Source: Micromonospora olivasterospora
GTDB taxonomy: Bacteria; Actinomycetota; Actinomycetes; Mycobacteriales; Micromonosporaceae
Direction: 5' to 3'
Length of the DNA: 64,000 nucleotides
Assembly (NCBI RefSeq): GCF_007830265.1
Contig: NZ_VLKE01000001.1
Coordinates: 3,100,001-3,164,000, forward strand
The notes beneath the pieces are model-generated. The model was not told the origin of the DNA and ran no database searches. It saw only the letters and a list, made by a program, of their open reading frames with translations. This document shows positions 53,671 to 62,300 of the stretch, piece after piece (the first letter of the stretch is position 1; each line of letters starts with the position of its first letter). Position numbers and translations under genes: made by a program.

Positions 53671-53715
53671 CGTCGGCGCCCGGTGTCCTCGGCGGCAGGC
53701 GCTCCTGACCAGCCG

Positions 53716-55455
53716 TCAGCGGATCGTGATCGGGGGTTCCGCCAGGCGGGGGGTCAGCGGGGCGCTCGGGACCAGCCAGGAGGACTCCGGGGACTGGTCG
53801 GGGTTCAGCTTCCAGTCGCGGGCCACGCGGTCGACCGCGACCGGGTAGACGGTGAGAGTGCCGTCGGGGTCGATGCGCATCCGCAGGAACGCCTTGGAGT
53901 CCTCGATGCCCTGCCCGGCGAACAGCTCGTTGAGGTTGACCCCGAACGCCCCCGCCACCAGCAGGTACGCCGCCACCAGCTCGCTGGCCAGGAAACCGAT
54001 CACCGGCCCGTAGAGCACGGCGGCGGCGACCGCCGGCCACGGCCAGGTCCAGTCGTGCAGGGGCAGCGACAGCCAGGCCCAGGTGCCTGCGGCGGCCAGC
54101 CCGACGTGGGCCAGGCCGTGCCCCACGCCGAGGATCCAGTGCCGCGCGTGCCGCTTTCCGGTCGCGCTGGGCGGCTTCGCGAAGAGGGCCGCCCCGAGCA
54201 TCGTCACCAGCAGCATCGCCACCAGCGGGACGCTGAACAGCCGCTGCTCGGCGCCGCCCGCCCGGTCCGCGGTGACCCCGGCCATGGCCAGCATCAGCAG
54301 GGTGTGCACGATGCCCAGCAACGTGCCGAAGCCCGGGTTGCGCCACGGCAGCCGGGCGAAGACGCCCCAGCCGTAGCGGCGGGAGCGGGCCTTGTCCGGG
54401 AAGCGGGCCGCCAGGTCGTACGGGCGGCTGGGGCTCGCCCGGCGGGCCAGGGTGTCCCGCGGCGGTACCTCGATCCGCTCCGGCAGGTGGTGGGTCGGAT
54501 ACAGGTACGCCCCGCCGCTGCCGCAGGTGATGAGCTGCCGGTCCGGGCCGGCGTACCGGGCATAGTGGTGCAGGTCGCCGGAGATCAGCAGGCGTACCCG
54601 CGCCCCCGTGGGCGCGACGATCGTACGGATGAAGTAGTCGATCGAGTCGTACGCCGTGGGCTGGTCGACGGCCTTGACCCACGTCGGTGCCGCCACGGCC
54701 AGGATCACCCGGCTCTGCGGACCCAGCTTCCGGGCCACCCCGTCGAAGTAGGTGAGCTGCGGGTCGTCCAGGTACGAGCCGGACTGGTCGTCGAGGCCGA
54801 GCAGCCACCAGTCCGCGGGCAGTTCCACGGCGAAGTACGACCGGAACTGGCCGGTGGCCCAGCCGCCGAAGTGCCGGTCCCGGGTCCGGACGAACAGCCG
54901 CAGGAACGCGGTGAGACCGTCGTACCAGTCGTGGTTGCCCGGCACGGCGAACAGGGTGGGCCGCTCGGGCGGCGTGCCGGGCAGCGCCGCCTGGTACGGC
55001 CCCTTGCACCGGTCCTCGTACGCCCCGTACGACGCCGACGGGTAGACCTGGTCCCCGCCCATCACCAGCGTCTGGGCTCGGGGCAGCCGGTGCCCGTCGA
55101 CCTCCAGTTCCCGCTGGGCGAGCAGGTACGCGATCGAGTACGTGGCATCGAAGCCGTCGCCCAGGTCGGCCACGTAGTCCAGCCACAGCCCGCCGTCCGG
55201 CCCGACCTGGCGCTCGATGCGGGCCTCCAGCGAGTTCTGCAGCTCCCGCTTGTCCAGGTACGCCCCGAACAGCAGCGCCAGCAGCGTACGCAGGCCGGTG
55301 CTGATCAGCAGGAGGGGCGCGAGCCACGGGACCGGCTTGCGCGGGGTGAAGCCCAGCTCCAGCGGGTCCGTGCTGCGCGGCCGGCGGGCGGGGCCGATGC
55401 CGTCTTCCGGTGCTTCGCCCTGCGGGCCGTCGACGGGGGCGCGGTCGTCGGTCAC
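53716..55455 (-). CDS. Membrane-bound metallophosphoesterase
   Basis: A 579-residue protein. One helix (about residues 43-67) precedes a calcineurin-like phosphoesterase domain with DLGDG, GGDQVYP, GNHDWYDG and SGDLHHYARY metal-binding motifs. The C-terminal part has five or so hydrophobic segments (about 370-490). The N-terminus is acidic and Pro-rich. Substrate unknown. It is convergent with the PSP1 gene; 55456-55593 separates it from the tRNA. Confidence 0.82.
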   Translation of the reverse strand: MTDDRAPVDGPQGEAPEDGIGPARRPRSTDPLELGFTPRKPVPWLAPLLLISTGLRTLLALLFGAYLDKRELQNSLEARIERQVGPDGGLWLDYVADLGDGFDATYSIAYLLAQRELEVDGHRLPRAQTLVMGGDQVYPSASYGAYEDRCKGPYQAALPGTPPERPTLFAVPGNHDWYDGLTAFLRLFVRTRDRHFGGWATGQFRSYFAVELPADWWLLGLDDQSGSYLDDPQLTYFDGVARKLGPQSRVILAVAAPTWVKAVDQPTAYDSIDYFIRTIVAPTGARVRLLISGDLHHYARYAGPDRQLITCGSGGAYLYPTHHLPERIEVPPRDTLARRASPSRPYDLAARFPDKARSRRYGWGVFARLPWRNPGFGTLLGIVHTLLMLAMAGVTADRAGGAEQRLFSVPLVAMLLVTMLGAALFAKPPSATGKRHARHWILGVGHGLAHVGLAAAGTWAWLSLPLHDWTWPWPAVAAAVLYGPVIGFLASELVAAYLLVAGAFGVNLNELFAGQGIEDSKAFLRMRIDPDGTLTVYPVAVDRVARDWKLNPDQSPESSWLVPSAPLTPRLAEPPITIR

Positions 55456-55593
55456 CCGCCGCAGCGTAGTCCCGTCCGGGCCGCCGCGCTGTCGGGTACG
55501 GGCGCGGGACAGGCGGGATGCCCGGGTTCCGCCGGTCTACCGGGTATCCGGTTGGGTGTGGGGGCGGGATGTGCCGTACACTTGGCGATCGTT

Positions 55594-55666
55594 GCCGCCT
55601 TAGCTCAGTCGGCAGAGCGACGCACTCGTAATGCGTAGGTCGACGGTTCGATTCCGTCAGGCGGCT
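55594..55666 (+). tRNA. tRNA-Thr (anticodon CGT)
   Basis: A 73-base cloverleaf: acceptor GCCGCCT/AGGCGGC, D-arm TAGCTCAGTCGGCAGAGCGA, anticodon stem ACGCA/TGCGT with loop CTCGTAA (anticodon CGT), T-loop GGTTCGATTCC. No CCA is encoded. No att repeat flanks it in the window. Confidence 0.97.
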
Positions 55667-55672
55667 CCGAGT

Positions 55673-55708
55673 GAGGCCCCGACCAGCATGCCTGCTGGCC
55701 GGGGCCTC
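55673..55708 (+). terminator. Terminator downstream of tRNA-Thr
   Basis: Two nested stems GAGGCCCCG/CGGGGCCTC and CCAGCA/TGCTGG with a 4-base loop. The following 55709-55970 holds no recognisable gene, only possible IS debris. Confidence 0.85.
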
Positions 55709-55974
55709 ATGTTCATCTATGCGGTGTGGAACCGCCTCCCGAAAACCCCCGGTAACGCCTGTGGGCGATCAGGTTCGGCCTGCCTGCGCCGTGGGTGCCT
55801 GGAGCTGCCTATGCGGGGCTACGCGGTCCGGCAGGGGTCCGTGCTCGGCGGCGCTTGGGTCCGGATGTGGCATCAGCTCAAGTCGTTGTCTTCGAGCCGG
55901 GTCAACGGCTCCTGGACCGGCCCGGCAAGCCGCGCCGCTATGACCGACGAGCCGTTTGAGCATCCGTCGCCACC

Positions 55975-56303
55975 GTCGGTCGCCATCCGGCCCTCACCCA
56001 AGCCCGCCAACTGGCCAGTAGCCTGCGCGCCGGGATGCTGCTGCTGGCCGACCGCAATTACGCCGCCGCCGACCTGATCACCGCGTTCGCGGCGACCGGG
56101 GCCCACCTACTGATCCGCTGCAAGAACGGCCGGACACTCCCACCGATCCACCGCTGCCACGACGGCTCCTGGCTGTCAGTCATCGGCAGCCAGCGCATCC
56201 GCGTGATGGCCCGGATCAGCATCACCACCACAAACGGCAGCTACACCGGCGACTACCGACTGATCACCACCCTTCTCGACGCCCACCGCTACCCGGCCGC
56301 CGA
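55975..56303 (+). pseudogene. IS4-type transposase fragment
   Basis: About 110 codons (ALTQARQLASSLRAGM, then LLLADRNYAAADLI, LLIRCKNGRTLPPI, and GDYRLITTLLDAHRYPA) match the DDE-catalytic region of IS4-family transposases from actinomycetes. The frame hits a stop upstream and loses homology after RYPAAD, so both ends are missing. It ends within a few bases of the stop codon of the giant toxin-like gene. Confidence 0.75.
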
Positions 56304-56306
56304 CGG

Positions 56307-59300
56307 TCAGGTCGATGGGGGCATGGTGTCGGGTTCTTGTTTGATGGGTTTGCTGGGTTTGCTGGGTGCGAAATTCTGTCCCTTGCCGTAGTGAGGGCCG
56401 TAGTCGGCGATGACGATGCGATGGGGGTTGATTTTCAGGTCGAACAGGTTGCTCAGACCGAACAATACCTTGATCTCTTGTCGGCGGATTCCGTTTTTGT
56501 TGTCGGGGATCCTGAGGATGAATTGCAGGAACACCGCGTTGGTGCGATATCTGTCGATTTCCGTGGTGCCGGGTTTGAGTGCGGTGTTGGCGAAAACAAT
56601 GGAGTTTGCGAAGCCTTCGGCGCTCATGACGATGGTGCCCTTGCGTTGTCGTGGAAGCACAAGTCGCCGACGGCGAGACCGACGATCAGGGTTCGCGAAA
56701 GGGCGGGAGATATCGAGGGTCACCGAATAGGCTGGGTACAGCCGGTGGTTTTGCGCCCAGACTGCTTCTTGTCGCGTATCTTCGAGCACGCCGCCGGGGT
56801 GCACGCCGAGCGGTTCCACGACGAACCCGGCGAGCAGTTCCACGAGGGACTGCTCGGCGTGTCCCCCGGCGAGCAGTTCCACGAGGGACTGCTGCACGAA
56901 GGCGTCGTCCAGGCCCAATCCCCACTTGCCTTCGAGTCTGTCGCGTCCGCGTTCGTGATCCATCAGGTGGTCTGCGGTCATGCGGATGACTTTGACTCGT
57001 GGGTTTTCCAATGATTCGCCGAGGACCAGTCGGCGCGTCTCCGCTGCGACCCTCTGCTCGAGCAGGGGCCACAGACGCTCCATCACCTTGCCTGGTAGGG
57101 GGGGTAGCCGGGGGTCTTCCGGGTCGTTGGCGATTTTCTTCAGGATCTGTCTGCCCCCGGTCATGCTGGCGGTGATGAGGTCGGCGTTGGCACGGACGAC
57201 GGGGTGTAGCTGGCCGTTCTCGTCGGCGAAGGGCGCATAGACCCGTCCGCTCGGGTCGTCAGGGTCGCGCAGGGGAAAGGCATCGTCCATTGCCGGGTCT
57301 GGTTCGATGTTGTGTGTGATCTCTCGCATCAGCACGACGTCTTGTTCGGCTGATACCTCGTCGGGGTCGGCCCAGATGACCTCGGTCCGTCCCTGATCGA
57401 GGCGATGCCGCTCCAGTGGTGTGGTGCGTGGTTCCGGGTCCGGTTGGTCGGGGTTGGGCCGCGACCTGATGGTGGCCGTCAGTTGGGGAGGCGACGGGGT
57501 CTGCGCTGCCGGCTGTCCCTGACCGACCTGCGCCTGCCACGCCGGGGTGTCGACCGGCGCGGATATCGCAGGGGAAGCCCCGGCGCCCTGTCGACCGTCA
57601 TTGACCGCGGCGGCGTTGTAGTGGTTGAGGATGGTCGGGTTGTGCGGGTCGGCCGCGACGTGGTACAGGTCGACCGGCCGGCCGGCGGCCGGACCGTACT
57701 CGTCGCTCATCTTCGGTGGCGTCCCCCGCCCGGATTCCCGCCAGATGGTGACCCGGCGGCCGGTCGCGTGGGCCAGCAGAGGGCCGAGAAACTCCCCGAC
57801 CGGGCCGCCCCACTGCTGTTTCCAGTTGTCCACCGCCGCTCGGACCACCGCGAGCTCGTCGGGTTCGAGCTGACGGTCGGACTGGCTCAACACGACGACC
57901 AAGAAGTCACGGGCCGTGCCCGGTTCCAGGACGTCCACCGGGAAGCCCTGGCCGTGCTGCGTGAGGAAGTCCAGTTGCCGCTGCGGCGCGTCCGTCGGCG
58001 CGCCGAGGCCCAGCGGCCCGCCGGACAGCATCGCCTCGGCACGCACCGCCTGGTACCGGTGCGCGATCACGGCCGCAGGCAGCATGCTCGCTTCGGTGAC
58101 GTAAGGGCTGTCAAGATAACGCAACCAATCCAGCACCTGCTGGTGGTCGTTCAGGGCCGCCACCTGCCGCACACGCTCTTCCCGGAAGTTGATCCGCTGC
58201 CTGGTCACATCCGCGGGCAACCGCCCGGCGTTACTGTCCAGGTACCCCCGGACGTGGGCCTGCAACAGCGCGCTCACCCGCGCGAGCGGGGACTCACGGG
58301 GCACCACCTCCGACCCGACCAGCCTCACCACGCTGGTACGCACCCGGCCGGGATCGGACAGGAACTGGTACAAGTCCACGGGCAGGTGCGGGTGCAGCAC
58401 GTCACGGACCCAGATCGGATCGGTGGCGATGAAGGCGTACAGCATGCAGTACCCGTCAGCCGGCACCGGCAACATCGGATCCGGGCCGGCCACCGACGCG
58501 ACGGCCGGCCGCTGGACAGACACCAACGACGACCTGTCCACCGCCACATCCCAGAACGCGTTGGCTGGTCTCTGCGTAGCGCCAGCCTGCCCGGCCGCCG
58601 CCTGCGGCCAACCCTCCAGCGGCTGCGGCGGCGGCTGCGGCGCGGGGGCGGCCATCGGAGTCCGCACTGCCGGTTGCCCCCGGTCGACCTGCGCGCTCGC
58701 CACCCCTGGCCGCTGTTGGCCCTGCGACGGAATCCCGACCGCCGGACGGGCCCACGACCCGGCGACCGGTGGGATCGCGTCGTCCGTGTTGGGTCCGGGG
58801 ACATCTACCGCGTCGTCCCGCGCCGCCCGGTATGCCACGCCCACGGATCCGGTTGATGCGGGTGCCACCGCCGCGGCCTTGTCGCTGGACCCACCGGTCA
58901 GCAGCGGCGGGCCCCCCGCCGTCCCCCCGCCCGCATGCCCGGTCCGGGGCTCGTAGGTCCGCAGCCTCTTCAGGTCGTGCTCGGTGGGGGCCGGGTCCAG
59001 CCACCGCCAGAACGGGCCACCCTCCCGGTCGTCCAGGCTCTCGACCTTGATCCACGCAGCCGGCTCACCCTCAGGCGACCCGTCCGTGCGGCGGCGACCG
59101 AACCAGACCGTCGCCTCCCGGTCCGCAGCGACCACACCGACACCCGGCAGCTTGCCGCCCAGCGTGATCGTCAGCCGCCCTTGCCCGTTGAGCGGAGCCT
59201 TTTTGGTGTACCCGCCGGTCGGCTGCGGCGGGTCCCCCGCCGTCCACTCGCCCGCACGCTCGGTCGCGCTCTTGTAGTCTCTCAGCCTGTTCAGGTCGTT

Positions 59301-62300
59301 CTCGGTGGGGGCCGGGTCCAGCCACCGCCAGAACGGGCTGCCGTCCCGGTCGTTCAGGCTCTCGACCTTGATCCACGCGGCCGGCTCACCCTCATGCGAC
59401 CCGTCCGTGCGACCGAACCAGACCGTCGCCATCTGGTCCGCAGCGGCCACACCGACATCCGGCTTCTTGCCGCGCAGCCTGATCGTCAGCCGCCCTCGCC
59501 CGTTGAGCCGAAGCTCTTTGGTGTACCCGCCGGTCATCTGCGGCGGGTCCCCCGCCGTCCACCCGCCCGCAAGCTTGGTCGGGCTCTTGTAGTTCTTCAG
59601 CCTGTTCAGGTCGTCCTCGGTGGGGGCCGGGTTCAGCCACTGCCAGAACGGGCCTCCCTTCCGGCCCTCCACGCTCTCGACCTTGATCCACGCGGCCGGC
59701 TCACCCTCAGGCGACCCGTCCGTGCGACCGAACCAGACCGTCGCCATCTGGCTCGCAGCGGCCACACCAGGAAACGGCTGCTTGCCGCCCACCTTGATCG
59801 TCAGCTGCCCTCGCCTGTCGAGCGGAACCTTTATGGTATCCCCGCCGGTCAGCTGCGGCGGGTCCCCCGCCGTCCACCCGGCCGCACGCTTGGTCGGGCT
59901 CTTGTAGTTCTTCAGCCTGTTCAGGTCGTCCTCGGTGGGGGCCGGGTTCAGCCACTGCCAGAACGGGCCTCCCTTCCGGTCGTTCAGGCTCTCGACCTTG
60001 ATCCACGCGGCCGGCTCACCCTCATGCGACCCGTCCGTGCGACCGAACCAGACCGTCGCCATCTGGCCCGCAGCGGCCACACCAGCAACCGGCTTCTTGC
60101 CGCCCACCTTGATCGTCAGCCGCCCATCCCCGTTGAGCGGAACCTTTTTGGTGTACCCGCCGGTCAGCTGCGGCGGGTCCCCCGCCGTCCACCCGCCCGC
60201 CACATCAGCTGGAAGTCCCGCCCGATCGCCTGCATCCTGGACCATCGACTCGGAGCCGACCTCACCGGAGTCGGGCCCGCCGTGCGCTGCCGCCGGTCCC
60301 CGGCCAGCAGACCGGCGCAGGCGCCCCTGACCGGCGCCGGCACCAGCAGGACCAGCACCCTGATCGTGCCTGACGGTCTCGCTGCCGGACACCGCGAAAT
60401 TGATCCCGAACGCCTCCAAGACCAGATGCGGCAAAACCTGCGTCAGGCCGGGCACAGACCTCCCCCTGGAATCCAACGCCTGCCGCAGCACCTCCAAGGA
60501 AGGACTGGACAACTGCAGACGCTGCCGGATATCCGTACGCTGAACGATCCGGTCAAGCTCGATGGCCAGATAGTGGCGGACATCATCAACCTCCACCGTC
60601 GGCAGACCGAGCGTCTCCGCCACCTGGCCCCCCGCCCTGTCCAGCACCTGCTGGAAGAAGCCATCCCACGCCGGGGATTTTACGATCTCGGGCGGGGCCA
60701 GGGCCGTCGTCGCCGGCGGTGGCACCGGCGTCCGCGGTTCGGCGTCCACCTCCATCACAACAACCCGCCCGGCGCCGGTCGGTGGCTCACCACCGCCGGG
60801 ATTCAACGGCGCGTCAGAAACCCCCGACTCGTAACCGGGGAATCCTGGTGGCACGGCGTAACCATCGCCGTCCGACAGCTGCCCGCCTGCGTCAGAGCCG
60901 GCGTCCGCCGGGGGGTGCCACTCCATCGCCGCCGGCCGGCCCGGCAACGAATCAGAGACCGGGTCCGACGACCCCGAGACCGACTCGGGCAACCGAGCCG
61001 GCCGGGGCGCGACCGTGGGAGCGACGTACGAAGCGGCCGTCGCGCGGATCTGGTCGAGTTCCCACTTGGTGAACCCCGGCTCGTGGAGATGGTCGTCACC
61101 GACGGTCCTGGACGTCCTGAGCAGGTCGCCGGGCGAACCGTCGTGCGGGACCCCGGCGAAGTGCTTCAACTCGTGCCCGTAGGCGCGGGACGGAAGACCC
61201 GCAAGCCAGTGCAACTGGGTGATCTTTCCCGCCGAGCCGCCCTCGCTGACCCAGACATCATCACTGTCCCGCAGGTCACTGCCGTAGGGGCTGAGCCGAA
61301 CCTCCGTCTCCGCGGCCGGGTCGAACACCACCGCCACCGCCTGTGGCCCACCCTCCGGCCGCACCCGCTCGTTGGTCTGCACCACCCACTGCTCAACCGC
61401 ACCCAACGTGCCCAGAATCGACTTCCGATCCACGTTCGGGTCAGGATTCAACCGGAGACGGAACACCACCGTCCCCGACTCACCGTGCACCCAATGGTCG
61501 GCGTGGACCCGTACCCCTGCGATTTTCCCCGCCGTCTCCACCCGGAACGGATGCTGCTCCCCCGGCGTCGGCACAAACCGCAGCGGCTCCGTGCCCTGCC
61601 ACGTGAACCGATCGGAGTGCACCCGCGTCATCTCACCCCACGAGGGCAAACCCTTTACGCTGCGATACGACACACGCCAACCACCGTCAACCTGCTCCAC
61701 TGACGGCGCCACCCCAGCCGCCCACCCCGACGACGACACGGCCTCCACGCCCACAGCAGCCGAGAACGATCCCTCCCCAGGACCCCACCGGAACGCCGCC
61801 GGCCCCCCAGGCAACCCGTCCCCGGTACGCGGACGCTTCGCGAGTGGCCCCGCCGGCCATTCCGGCCCGGCTGGACGTTTGCCACTGCCGGTCGTCTCCC
61901 ACTGCGTCTTGAACCCGTCGAACCACTCGTTCGGCAGGTTCGTGTAGATGAGCCGGTAGGCGTTTCCGGATCGGTCGGCCAACGGCGCCTTGACGGCGGC
62001 GAAGATGCTCGTGACGATGTTCGACTCCTCCAGCCGGAGAAATCGGCCGACCCGCAGGGCGACTTCCGTCCCAGGGGAGAGATCCACCTCCTGCCCGTCC
62101 AGCGTCCGGCCCGAGTTGTCATCGCCGAGCGTGAGCGGCAACGGGTATGGCGTGCGCATGTCCTCTTGCATGACGAGATCGATGGATACTTCGTCGAGAA
62201 GCGCCCCTGGCTCGGCTGATTCCCACAGCGCCATCGAACGCAGCCGCTCGATGTCGTAGGCGGTGGGGGCCGGCGAGGACAACTCCAGGTACAGGGGAGC

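Noticed and set aside
55594..55666. tRNA-Thr as an integration site for the toxin region
   Set aside because: No repeat of the tRNA 3' end was found downstream within the window and no integrase lies nearby.
58930..60205. CRISPR-like array
   Set aside because: Units are 315 bp long, coding and in frame, without short repeats and unique spacers. No cas gene is present anywhere in the window.
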